Assembly: GCA_027483885.1 (NCBI GenBank)
Contig: JAIXTO010000245.1
Coordinates: forward strand, 21,649 to 85,648
Length of the DNA stretch: 64,000 nt
Reading direction: 5' to 3'
Source of the DNA: Rhizobiaceae bacterium
GTDB taxonomy: Bacteria; Pseudomonadota; Alphaproteobacteria; Rhizobiales; Rhizobiaceae
The notes beneath the pieces are model-generated. The model searched no databases. It was not told where the DNA came from and worked only from the letters and a program-made list of their open reading frames with translations. Positions within the stretch are counted from its first letter, which is position 1. Every line of letters begins with the position of its first letter. Both the position numbers and the translations under genes were made by a program. This document shows, piece after piece, positions 33,491-41,963 of this stretch.

Positions 33491-35851
33491 ATGACGCAAC
33501 CGCGTTGCCTGCCGACCGCGTGCCGCACGTTTGCTGCCGCCGTATTTTCCCTGATCAGCCTTTTGACGGGCGGTATCGTTCATGCCGCAGAGCCGGTGAC
33601 CATCACGGTCAATCCCGGCCAGAGCCAGGCCGATATCGATGCGGTGATGAAAGCCGCCAGCGCCGATGGCCGGCCAGTCGAAATCAGGATTGCAGCCCCC
33701 TCCCCAGCCAATCCTGACGCCGATGCACCAGACACGAGGACGGCTGCCACCGCACCCGCAGCGGTCACGCAACCGTCACCGTCTGCGCCAACGGCAGGTA
33801 TTGCCTCATCCACGGCCACCTCCACGTCGGCCAACCCGGTCCCAGCCCCGGCCGCGACCCCGCCAATATCAGCGGCTTCCGCGCCAGTGACTGAAGACGG
33901 CAGCCGGCCGGCCCCAACGGTCGCCATGACGGAAATGTGGGTGGTCTCGGATGTGTGGGCTGCCCTTGCCAAGGGCACGCAGATGTCGGCCGCAGGTGTC
34001 GTTGGCCTTCCCGCCGCCTTTCGTTCCAGCTGGTCCACACTCGAGGCAGACCGCTACGGGCCACGCGAGGCCTTGTTTTACGCCCTGTTTGCCGGCCTTT
34101 GCGGGCTTGCGGCGGCAGCGCTCGTCAGCCTGGGTGCAGGGCCGCTTGTGCTGTCGCATGTACCCGCGCACCCCTTCTGGCGGGCCAGTGTACGGCTTGT
34201 CATCGATGGCATCGGCATCCTGCTTTTCCTGTCCATTTCCCGCGGCATCCTGCAACAATCGATGGCCCGCGGGTTGTTTTCCCATCAGGTGGCGCTTGCG
34301 ATCGTAGCAACATTTGCCGGCATGCTGATCTACATGGCCGTGGCGCGCTTTGCCTTCAAGCCGGCGCTTGCCGGGCGCTCGCCGCTCATCAACATCAACC
34401 GGCCGAACTGGCATTTTGCCATGATGACGCTCTACGGCACGCTGAACGCCTTCATCGGCAATTCCGTGAGGCTCGCCGATGTGCGCATGCTGGCGCCGGA
34501 GGCGGCAGACAGCTGGCTATTTCTGACCAGTTCCGTGCTGACGGTGGTAAAGCTCTGGTGGTTCATCGCCGGCCGCCGCGACATTGCAGACGTGTTTGCC
34601 GGGCGCGACGCAAGCCCGTTCCGCCGTGCGGTGGGAACGGCCCTTGCCGATTTCTACATCGTCTCGGCCATCCTCATCTGGGTTGCCGGGCTTCTGGTGT
34701 CGGGCACGTCGCACAATGCGGTCTGGGCGCGTGCGGCGGGCACCACGCAGTTCCTCATCATCATGATCCCCATCCTGGATCTCGCCATCGTTTCGCTCGT
34801 CAGTGCAAGAGCGCGTCGGCGCGAGGCAAAATCCGGGCCGGGCCTTCCCTCGGTTCTGCTCTGGAGCCTGCGCACGCCGCTTGCCGGCGCCGTCTGGCTG
34901 ATTGGCCTGCATCTCATCGTGGAACTGTGGGAACCGCTGATGATGGGCGCCACCACGCTCATCACATCCTGGCTGCTCTGGCTTGAAAAACTCAGTTTTT
35001 CGCTCATCGTCAGCTGGAGCCTCTGCAGTTTCCTCATGAAGTATTTCGAGGCGATCGCGCCAGCCACCGCCGTCATCCTGCCCGGCACGGAAGACGAGGC
35101 GCATGACAAGACGACCAGCCGCCTCACAACAGTGCTGCCCATCGTGCGCAACCTGATCCTCGGCGCCGTCATGGCCATTGCGGCGCTGGTGGTGATTTCC
35201 TCCGCCGGCATTGATGTGGCACCGCTTCTGGCAGGCTTCGGTGTGCTGGGCCTTGCCCTTTCCTTCGGCTCGCAGACGCTGGTAAAGGATGTCGTGTCCG
35301 GCATCTTTTTCCTTGCCGAAGATGCCTTTCGCATTGGCGAATATATCGACTGCGGCAAGTTGATGGGGACCGTGGAGCAGATCTCCCTGCGTTCCGTTCG
35401 CCTTCGCCACCACAATGGCCCCATCCACACCATTCCCTTCGGCCAGATCGCCTCCGTCACCAACTACAGCCGCGACTGGGGCACGACGAAGTTCGAACTC
35501 CGCTTCGACCGCGATGCGGATCTGGAAAGCATCCGCAAGACCGCCAAGAAGGTTGGCATCGGGCTTCTGGAACATCCCGAATTCGGCAGTGATTTCCTCG
35601 TGCCGCTGAAGATGCAGGGCATCCAGAGCGTCAATGAAACCTCCATGGTGATCCGCTTCAAGTTTACCGCACGCCCCGGCAAACCAAGCCTCATCAAACG
35701 CGAGGGCATGAAACGCCTGCTGGCCGCCTGCCGCGAGGCGGGCCTGCCGCTCGCCTCCAATGCCGTGGTGGTGCGCTCCGGCACCAGCACGGTTGCCGAA
35801 AGCGGTGCAGCCTCAACCGTTGTTCCCCTGCAGGTCAGCCAGAGCGCCTGA
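33491..35851 (+). CDS. MscS-family mechanosensitive channel with long N-terminal region
   Basis: A 786-residue inner-membrane channel protein. A signal peptide (residues 1 to about 30, ending HAAEP) is followed by a roughly 130-residue linker rich in Ala, Pro, Thr and Ser, then about eight to ten hydrophobic helices, and the C-terminal MscS core: pore helix GFGVLGLALSFGSQTLVKDV, beta domain EYIDCGKLMGTVEQISLRSV, FGQIASVTNYSRDW. Start 33491 is set by the signal peptide; the frame is open 49 codons further upstream. Large MscS homologues of this kind (YbiO/YbdG-like) release solutes on osmotic down-shock. Confidence 0.9.
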   Translation: MTQPRCLPTACRTFAAAVFSLISLLTGGIVHAAEPVTITVNPGQSQADIDAVMKAASADGRPVEIRIAAPSPANPDADAPDTRTAATAPAAVTQPSPSAPTAGIASSTATSTSANPVPAPAATPPISAASAPVTEDGSRPAPTVAMTEMWVVSDVWAALAKGTQMSAAGVVGLPAAFRSSWSTLEADRYGPREALFYALFAGLCGLAAAALVSLGAGPLVLSHVPAHPFWRASVRLVIDGIGILLFLSISRGILQQSMARGLFSHQVALAIVATFAGMLIYMAVARFAFKPALAGRSPLININRPNWHFAMMTLYGTLNAFIGNSVRLADVRMLAPEAADSWLFLTSSVLTVVKLWWFIAGRRDIADVFAGRDASPFRRAVGTALADFYIVSAILIWVAGLLVSGTSHNAVWARAAGTTQFLIIMIPILDLAIVSLVSARARRREAKSGPGLPSVLLWSLRTPLAGAVWLIGLHLIVELWEPLMMGATTLITSWLLWLEKLSFSLIVSWSLCSFLMKYFEAIAPATAVILPGTEDEAHDKTTSRLTTVLPIVRNLILGAVMAIAALVVISSAGIDVAPLLAGFGVLGLALSFGSQTLVKDVVSGIFFLAEDAFRIGEYIDCGKLMGTVEQISLRSVRLRHHNGPIHTIPFGQIASVTNYSRDWGTTKFELRFDRDADLESIRKTAKKVGIGLLEHPEFGSDFLVPLKMQGIQSVNETSMVIRFKFTARPGKPSLIKREGMKRLLAACREAGLPLASNAVVVRSGTSTVAESGAASTVVPLQVSQSA

Positions 35852-35966
35852 GCCGCAGTAACATTGTGTCGCCACAGCGTCTGGCGCGCCCCCTCATGGG
35901 AACGATTGGCGCCGCCCCGAGTTGCCAAAGGGTCAACGACCCAGCAGCAGCCAAGGGAGAAGCGCC

Positions 35967-38243
35967 ATGTCCGACCAGAACACCGTGCAATATGAGGGCC
36001 CGGCCGGCGGATGGGGTTCGCTTCGCGGCATCACCCGCATCTTTGGCGACGAATGGCCGACACCGGCCGTGCTTGATACGCTCGCCCACCAGAACAAGCC
36101 GGGCGGCTTCATGTGTACGTCCTGCGCCTGGACGAAACCGGCCAATCCGAACGTGGTCGAATTTTGCGAAAACGGCGCCAAGGCCACCATCTGGGAGCTG
36201 ACCACACGGCGCTGCACGCCCGAATTCTTTGAAAAGCACACGCTGAGCGAACTGCAGGGCTGGACCGATCACGATCTCGAACATCAGGGCCGCCTCACCC
36301 ATCCGATGCGTTATGATCGGGCAAGCGACCGCTACATGCCCTGCAGCTGGCAGGAGGCGTTTAGCGCCATCGGCACGGAGCTGAAGACGCTCGACCCCAA
36401 GTCCGTCATCTTTTACGCGTCAGGCCGCGCAAGCCTTGAAACCTCGTATCTCTACGGCCTGTTTGCGCGTCTTTATGGCAACAACAACCTGCCCGACAGT
36501 TCCAACATGTGCCATGAGACGACATCGGTCTGCCTCAAGAAGGTCATAGGCTCGCCGGTCGGCACCTCCGTCTACGAGGACTTTTCCACCTGCGACGCCA
36601 TCTTCTTCTTTGGCCAGAACACCGGCTCCAACAGCCCGCGCTTCCTGCATCCGCTGCAGGAGGCGGTGAAGCGCGGCTGTCGCATCGTCACCTTCAATCC
36701 CGTGCGTGAGCGCGGGCTGGAGGCGATGATCAATCCGCAGAGCCCGACGGAAATGCTGACCGGCCATGAAACGCCGATTTCCTGCCAATATCTGCAGGTG
36801 AAGGCCGGCGGCGATATCGCAGCCCTGATGGGGCTCTGCAAGCATGTGCTGGACAGACACGAAAAGGCACAAAACGAGGGCCGCAGCGTTCTCGATCTTG
36901 ATTTCATCGAGCGCCATACATCCGGTTTCGACGCCTTTCTTGAGACGCTGCGCGCCACACGCTGGGACGAGATCGAACAGAATTCCGGCCTCACGCGCGA
37001 AGCGCTGCAGGCGGCCGGCCAGGTTTATGTCGAGGCCGAGCGCGCCATCGGCATCTACGGCATGGGCCTGACGCAGCAGGTCCACGGCTTTGACAATATC
37101 GCCATGTTCGTCAACCTCCTGCTGATGAAGGGCAATATCGGCCGCGATGGCACCGGCATCTCCCCGGTGCGCGGACATTCCAACGTGCAGGGCCAGCGTA
37201 CCGTTGGCATTTCGGAAAAACCCGAATTGGTGCCTATGGACAAGCTTGGCCAGATGTTCGGCTTCGATCCGCCGATGGAAAAAGGCATGAACACGGTGGA
37301 AGCCTGCGAGGGCATGCTGAAGGGCACCGTCAAAAGCTTCATCGGTCTTGGCGGCAACTTTTTGCGCGCCATTCCCGACACGGATGTGATGGAGGAGGCG
37401 TGGACGAAAATGCGCCTCACCGTTCAGATCGCCACGAAACTCAACCGCAGCCACCTCATCAATGGCGAAGTCGCCTATCTCCTGCCCTGCCTTGGCCGTA
37501 CGGAGGAAGACATGCAGGCATCCGGCCCGCAGACGGTCACCATGGAAGACACATTCTCCTGCATCCACGGCTCGATTGGCCGGCGCAAGCCCGCGTCCAA
37601 GCATCTGCTTTCGGAAATGGCCATCGTTGCCGGCATCGCCAAGGCGACACTGGCTGAAAACCCGAAGGTAAAGTGGGACGAATGGCTGGGCGATTACGGC
37701 CTTGTGCGCGATCTCATCGAACAAACCTATCCGGAGGAATTCCATGATTTCAACGGGCGCATGTTCACCCCCGGCGGCTTTTACCGCGGCAACAGCGCGC
37801 GCGAGCGGATCTGGAAAACGCAAAGCGGACGAGCCGAATTTACCGTGCCCAAGGAACTTTCCGCCGCAGGTTTCGCCGATGCGGCCGGCCGCTACCGGCT
37901 GATCACGCTGCGCAGCAACGACCAGTTCAACACCACGATCTATGGCTATAGCGACCGCCTGCGCGGCATCGAGGGCACGCGTGACGTGCTCTTGATCAAC
38001 CCGGACGAAATGGCCCGCAACGGGCTGACCGAAGGCCAGATTGTGGGCCTCGCTTCTGATGCCGAAGATGGCCGCGACCGTTTTGTCGGCGGGCTGAAAG
38101 TGACCCCCTTCAATCTGCCGGATGGCTGTCTCGGCGGATATTATCCCGAACTGAATGTGCTCGTGCCGCTCTCCCACCACGACGTCGAATCAAAAACCCC
38201 GGCCTCGAAGGCCGTGCCGGTGCGCATCGTGGCAAGCGGCTGA
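35967..38243 (+). CDS. FdhF/YdeP-family molybdopterin oxidoreductase
   Basis: A 758-residue cytoplasmic molybdoenzyme. An Fe-S type cysteine cluster lies at about residues 50, 53 and 67 (MCTSCAW then EFCENGAKA), followed by molybdopterin-binding regions (FYASGRASLETSYLYG, SSNMCHETTSVCLKK, FFFGQNTGSNSPR) and the C-terminal barrel (TLRSNDQFNTTIYGYSDR). This matches the YdeP branch of formate-dehydrogenase-like proteins; physiological substrates there are mostly unknown, with a link to acid resistance in E. coli. AAGGGAGA before ATG 35967 fixes the start. No partner subunit gene is adjacent. Confidence 0.92.
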   Translation: MSDQNTVQYEGPAGGWGSLRGITRIFGDEWPTPAVLDTLAHQNKPGGFMCTSCAWTKPANPNVVEFCENGAKATIWELTTRRCTPEFFEKHTLSELQGWTDHDLEHQGRLTHPMRYDRASDRYMPCSWQEAFSAIGTELKTLDPKSVIFYASGRASLETSYLYGLFARLYGNNNLPDSSNMCHETTSVCLKKVIGSPVGTSVYEDFSTCDAIFFFGQNTGSNSPRFLHPLQEAVKRGCRIVTFNPVRERGLEAMINPQSPTEMLTGHETPISCQYLQVKAGGDIAALMGLCKHVLDRHEKAQNEGRSVLDLDFIERHTSGFDAFLETLRATRWDEIEQNSGLTREALQAAGQVYVEAERAIGIYGMGLTQQVHGFDNIAMFVNLLLMKGNIGRDGTGISPVRGHSNVQGQRTVGISEKPELVPMDKLGQMFGFDPPMEKGMNTVEACEGMLKGTVKSFIGLGGNFLRAIPDTDVMEEAWTKMRLTVQIATKLNRSHLINGEVAYLLPCLGRTEEDMQASGPQTVTMEDTFSCIHGSIGRRKPASKHLLSEMAIVAGIAKATLAENPKVKWDEWLGDYGLVRDLIEQTYPEEFHDFNGRMFTPGGFYRGNSARERIWKTQSGRAEFTVPKELSAAGFADAAGRYRLITLRSNDQFNTTIYGYSDRLRGIEGTRDVLLINPDEMARNGLTEGQIVGLASDAEDGRDRFVGGLKVTPFNLPDGCLGGYYPELNVLVPLSHHDVESKTPASKAVPVRIVASG

Positions 38244-38245
38244 AC

Positions 38246-38274
38246 GGCCCCGCCGGCTTGCAAGCCCGGGGGCC
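38246..38274. terminator. Candidate bidirectional terminator
   Basis: An imperfect inverted repeat built around the perfect 12-bp palindrome GGCTTGCAAGCC, with outer GGCCCC / GGGGCC arms, just after the oxidoreductase stop and between convergent genes. No T-run follows, so this is tentative. Confidence 0.4.
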
Positions 38275-38303
38275 GGCATCCGCGCCAAAACAGGCCCTTG
38301 GCC

Positions 38304-38804
38304 TCACATCCATGAAGCAGATGTCTTTGGCAGACGCCCTTCGGGATCGGTGACGGAAAGGATCGGTGCGCCCGGCCAGTTCCATCGCCATAGCGCGACG
38401 CAACTGCCGCCGGGCGACATGAAAGAGGGATAGATAACGCCGTGAAAGCCCACCGCCCGCAGGCGCGCCTGCGCCGCATGGGTTTCCGGCTGAAACCCCG
38501 CATCCAGATCCGCCCGCCATTCGCAGGTGTGTATCGTGCTGGAAATCCCAAGGGCTGCGCAATGCGTGGCATCGGTGAGATCCGCCAGCCGGGCGCCCGA
38601 GAGCGTCAACTGTGCGATCAGCGCCGGATGCTGCACAAAACCCTGATTATATTCCGCCCAGGCGGTGGACAGTTCGCGCGCGGCATAGATGGTGGGTTGC
38701 CCGACCGGGTTCCAGCGGCCACCAAAGCGGGAAGCGCCCTCACCGGACAGCGGCGCATGGGCCCATTGCGGCACATAGGCACGCCAAAGAGTGATGTCAG
38801 GCAT
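38304..38804 (-). CDS. RES-domain toxin
   Basis: A 166-residue RES-family protein. Seen: LWRAYVPQWA at the N-terminus (the R of RES), GRWNPVGQPTIYAARELSTAW (the conserved Arg/Glu region) and the late SFMSPGGSCVALW with the S. Known RES toxins (e.g. MbcT, ParT, Res) degrade NAD or ADP-ribosylate a target. The gene overlaps the upstream Xre-type antitoxin gene by 8 bp. Start 38804 is where the domain begins; the frame continues upstream through the antitoxin. Confidence 0.9.
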   Translation of the reverse strand: MPDITLWRAYVPQWAHAPLSGEGASRFGGRWNPVGQPTIYAARELSTAWAEYNQGFVQHPALIAQLTLSGARLADLTDATHCAALGISSTIHTCEWRADLDAGFQPETHAAQARLRAVGFHGVIYPSFMSPGGSCVALWRWNWPGAPILSVTDPEGRLPKTSASWM

Positions 38805-39168
38805 AAACGCCGGACCGGACGGCTTCGAGATACTGGAGAACCTTGTCAGCCTTGCCTTCTGAAACGAGGTCATAGGCCGTCTTGCCGGCCCAACCGGGGA
38901 TCGGCTGATGTTTGAACCAGATTGCCGCGCGCTGCTCGTCGCCGGCCATTTCGGCAACCATGGCCAGAATGCGCACGACGGGGCTCAGCGCCTGATCCAC
39001 CTTGCGCTGGCCAGCCTTTGCCGAGAGCGTGTTGCGGGCAACGCCGATCATGCGCGCAAGTTCGCTCTGCGTCAGCCCCAGAAGCTCTGACACCCGGCGG
39101 GGCGACAGGAAAGGTGATTGCGGATCGCTGAAAGATCCGGCGGCGTTTTCGAAGAGCAGCGCAGACAA
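38797..39168 (-). CDS. Xre/MbcA/ParS-type antitoxin
   Basis: A 123-residue antitoxin. The N-terminal helix-turn-helix is at SELLGLTQSELARMIGVARN; the C-terminal toxin-binding part contains AAIWFKHQPIPGWAGKTAYD followed by DLVSEGKADKVLQYL, the signature of the MbcA_ParS_Xre domain. It is transcribed before the RES toxin with an 8-bp overlap. The start is a TTG with GGGAG about 8 nt upstream; a nearby ATG belongs to another frame. Such antitoxins normally repress their own operon. Confidence 0.9.
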   Translation of the reverse strand: MSALLFENAAGSFSDPQSPFLSPRRVSELLGLTQSELARMIGVARNTLSAKAGQRKVDQALSPVVRILAMVAEMAGDEQRAAIWFKHQPIPGWAGKTAYDLVSEGKADKVLQYLEAVRSGVYA

Positions 39169-39266
39169 GGCTCATCTCCCGAGCGTGGATTGATCATCAC
39201 TTGCTTAAACTAGGCGCAATCCGCGCCCGTTTCAAGGAAAACCCACAGGCTAGGCTTTGACCCCAC

Positions 39267-40373
39267 TTAGCGGGATGCCACCGCGCCCCCGGGGCGACCG
39301 TCAGACCAGCGATGCCATTCCTCTTCGCTGCCGTGGAAAACGTTGAGATCGATCTTGCCCGATACGCCCTGCGACAGGCCGGAGCCGGAATACTGCCAGA
39401 ACACCCAGCGGCGGCCCGGATAAACCTTGGAGGGGTGCTGCGCCACCGCCCGCAGCCAGAACGGATAGTTCTGGAAGGCGCCGCGCAGGTTGTCGGCATA
39501 AAAATCGGGGGCGGTGTAGATCACCGGGCGCTTGCCGTAATGGCGCTCCAGAAGATCCATGAAGACCTGCATTTTCTCGCGCACCTTTTCCGGCGACAAG
39601 CGACGCTTGCAGCTGGAATCGCCGTTATATTCGACGTCGATGACCGGGGGCAGTGCATCCGGGTCACGCGGCACGTTGCGGATGAACCAGGCCGCCTGTT
39701 CGCTTGCCACCCGGCACCAGTAGAAGAAATGGTAGGCGCCGCGCTTGATGCCTGCCTCGTCGGCGCGGCGCCAGTTGGTCTTGAACATCGGATCCAGATG
39801 GTCGCCGCCATCGGTTGCCTTGATATAGGCGAAATTGGCGCCCTGCGAACGCAGTTTTGCCCAGTCGATCTCGCCCTGCCAGCGCGACACATCGACACCA
39901 TGGACGGCGTGGTTGCGCGGCGAAACCCGGCCGAAATTGATTGGCTTTGCATCGCGGAATTGGTGGCGATAGATGCGCGACCGCGTCATCATGCGCTCCG
40001 GCGGTGCGGCCATCGTCACCGGCCGTTCCATCGGCATCGGCGCGCTTGCCGTCAGCGCCACATTCTCGATTGGCTGGTTTACGCTGTTGTCACCCGCCCA
40101 GGCCAGCGCATCAGGATGAGGAGCGGCGATATCGGCTACTGGTTCCGGCACAGGGGCGGGCACGGCCTGCGGTGAAACCGCGGCGCGGGCCATCTTTTGC
40201 GTGGCGCGCCGGGCATCGCTGCTGCCAAGCGCTGCCGGCGGTACAGGGGCTTTAATGGCGCTGGTGATTTCCTGCGACGGCTCAATCGACAGCACGTCTT
40301 CCGTTCCACTGGCCCGGCACCCTGCAACCGCAAGGCAACCGATAAGGATCGTCGATAGAGCAGAAATACGCAT
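39267..40373 (-). CDS. GH25-family muramidase-like lipoprotein
   Basis: A 368-residue protein. The lipobox VAGC (Cys19) after a hydrophobic leader marks a lipoprotein. Residues to about 150 are a low-complexity linker; the rest is a glycoside hydrolase 25 domain with HGVDVSRWQGEIDW, FAYIKATDGG, GAYHFFYW and PPVIDVEYNG holding the acidic catalytic pair. GH25 enzymes cut the MurNAc-GlcNAc bond of peptidoglycan. A cell-envelope remodelling role is likely. Nothing else in the neighbourhood is functionally linked. Confidence 0.9.
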   Translation of the reverse strand: MRISALSTILIGCLAVAGCRASGTEDVLSIEPSQEITSAIKAPVPPAALGSSDARRATQKMARAAVSPQAVPAPVPEPVADIAAPHPDALAWAGDNSVNQPIENVALTASAPMPMERPVTMAAPPERMMTRSRIYRHQFRDAKPINFGRVSPRNHAVHGVDVSRWQGEIDWAKLRSQGANFAYIKATDGGDHLDPMFKTNWRRADEAGIKRGAYHFFYWCRVASEQAAWFIRNVPRDPDALPPVIDVEYNGDSSCKRRLSPEKVREKMQVFMDLLERHYGKRPVIYTAPDFYADNLRGAFQNYPFWLRAVAQHPSKVYPGRRWVFWQYSGSGLSQGVSGKIDLNVFHGSEEEWHRWSDGRPGGAVASR

Positions 40374-40697
40374 GAAACCGATACTCTGTGCGCGAACGGA
40401 CCGTGCGGGTCACCATGACGGGCTCCCGCGTTGATAGCTAACAGAGTTTTACCGGCAAATGCTGAATCCAATGTTTACGAGGCAGCGCCGCATCCTCTGG
40501 CGTGCATGCATTCACCGAAATGTGTCCAGAGGTTTATCACAAACACCGCAACGACGTGACCGCAACTTGCCGGATTGGAGGCGCAAGAACAGCCTGCCCC
40601 GCGATGGGCGCTCTGCGCTTTCCCCAAAGTGCGTGATGAACCAATTGGCCCCTGCTGCGTTGTGGGTCCTTCTATTGGAACAAAAGGGGGATTACCC
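40374..40697. other. Intergenic region, divergent promoters
   Basis: 324 bp between the GH25 lipoprotein gene and the Pmp3-type gene. I see no convincing gene. An AAGGGGG ribosome site precedes the Pmp3-type ATG. Confidence 0.5.
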
Positions 40698-40856
40698 ATG
40701 GACGTCATCCGCATTCTTTTCGCCATTCTTCTGCCGCCCGTCGGCGTCTTTCTCCAGGTGGGCATCGGCTTGCACTTCTGGCTGAACATCCTCCTGACAC
40801 TCTGCGGCTACATCCCCGGCATCATCCACGCGATCTGGGTGATCATCAAGAAGTAA
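40698..40856 (+). CDS. Pmp3/YqaE-family small membrane protein
   Basis: A 52-residue protein with two hydrophobic helices: VIRILFAILLPPVGVFLQVG and the later FWLNILLTLCGYIPGIIHAIWVI, with the family LPPxGV and GYIPGIIHA motifs. Pmp3/YqaE proteins sit in the plasma membrane and are linked to cation and stress tolerance. AAGGGGG about 7-8 nt before the ATG supports this start; the longer frame starting at 40575 has no such support. Confidence 0.9.
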   Translation: MDVIRILFAILLPPVGVFLQVGIGLHFWLNILLTLCGYIPGIIHAIWVIIKK

Positions 40857-40880
40857 GGGCGGGCCTAAGTCCCTCGCCCT
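40856..40880 (+). terminator. Candidate terminator after the Pmp3-type gene
   Basis: AGGGCGGG pairs with CCTCGCCCT (one G-T pair) across a 9-nt loop, then TTTG. It begins at the stop codon. Moderate stem and a short T-run only. Confidence 0.4.
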
Positions 40881-40980
40881 TTGCCCCTTAGCGAACCGCT
40901 TTTGCGCCAGCCGCCCTTGGCGCACCGGCGGTCCTGGTCTAGCAAGGCGCATTGCGGCTTGTGCCGAAGGGGTTGGACTG

Positions 40981-41829
40981 ATGTTGTTTGGCGTAGAAAT
41001 TTCCGAACTGATCCTGCTGGCACTTGCCATGGCAGCCGCCGGCGCCTTGACGGGCGTTCTGGCGGGACTGTTCGGCGTCGGTGGTGGCACGGTGATCGTG
41101 CCGGTGCTTTATGAGCTTTTCCGCGTCCTCGGCGTGCCCGAGGATATGCGCATGCCGCTTTGCGTCGGCACCTCGCTGGCGATTATCATTCCCACCTCGT
41201 TTAAATCCTTTCGTGCCCACAGGGCCAAGGGCGCGGTGGACGTGTCCATCCTGAAACTCTGGGCCGTACCGATCGTGGCGGGCGTTCTCGCCGGCAGCGT
41301 GGTCGCGCGTTATGCACCGCCGGAAGTGTTCAAGGTCGTGTTTATTGCGGTTGCCGGCTTTTCGGCCATCCGCCTTCTGTTTGGGCGCGAAAGCTGGCGG
41401 CTGGGCACCACACTTCCAGGCAAACTGGCACTTCGGGTCTATGGTGTGGTGATCGGCGTCTTGTCGTCGCTGATGGGCATTGGCGGCGGGCAGTTGTCGA
41501 CGCTGCTGTTGACGTTTTACGGCCGGCCGATCCATCAGGCGGTCGCAACCTCGTCCGGCGTCGGGCTCCTCGTCTCCATTCCCGGCGCCATCGGTTATAT
41601 CTATGCCGGCTGGGGACGGGCAGCGAACTATCCGGATGTCGCCGCGATCCAGTTTCCGCTGGCCATCGGTTTCGTGTCACTGATCGGCGCGGTGCTGTTC
41701 ATTCCGACCAGCGTGCTCTGCGCCTCCTTCGGGGCAAACCTTGCACACAAGCTCTCGCGCAAAAAGCTGGAGCTTGCCTTCGGCCTGTTTCTGGCACTGA
41801 TCTGCCTGCGTTTCTTCCTCTCGCTTTAA
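40981..41829 (+). CDS. TauE/SafE-family sulfite/anion exporter-like permease
   Basis: A 282-residue inner-membrane protein with about eight helices. Family features: GVLAGLFGVGGGTVIVPVL near the N-terminus and the second-half repeat SLMGIGGGQLSTLLLTFYG. TauE/SafE proteins move organosulfonates, sulfite or other small anions. No sulfur gene neighbours are present, so the substrate is open. Confidence 0.9.
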   Translation: MLFGVEISELILLALAMAAAGALTGVLAGLFGVGGGTVIVPVLYELFRVLGVPEDMRMPLCVGTSLAIIIPTSFKSFRAHRAKGAVDVSILKLWAVPIVAGVLAGSVVARYAPPEVFKVVFIAVAGFSAIRLLFGRESWRLGTTLPGKLALRVYGVVIGVLSSLMGIGGGQLSTLLLTFYGRPIHQAVATSSGVGLLVSIPGAIGYIYAGWGRAANYPDVAAIQFPLAIGFVSLIGAVLFIPTSVLCASFGANLAHKLSRKKLELAFGLFLALICLRFFLSL

Positions 41830-41963
41830 GGTCGTATCCGGCCGATCAAGCCGAGTTGAGTTTGCCTTGTCGCAATTCGCCCTACATTGCGCCGGATCGA
41901 GATGAAGCCGGACCGGCGATCCGCCGAGCCGACAAGAAGACCGACAAAAGAAGGACGAACCCT

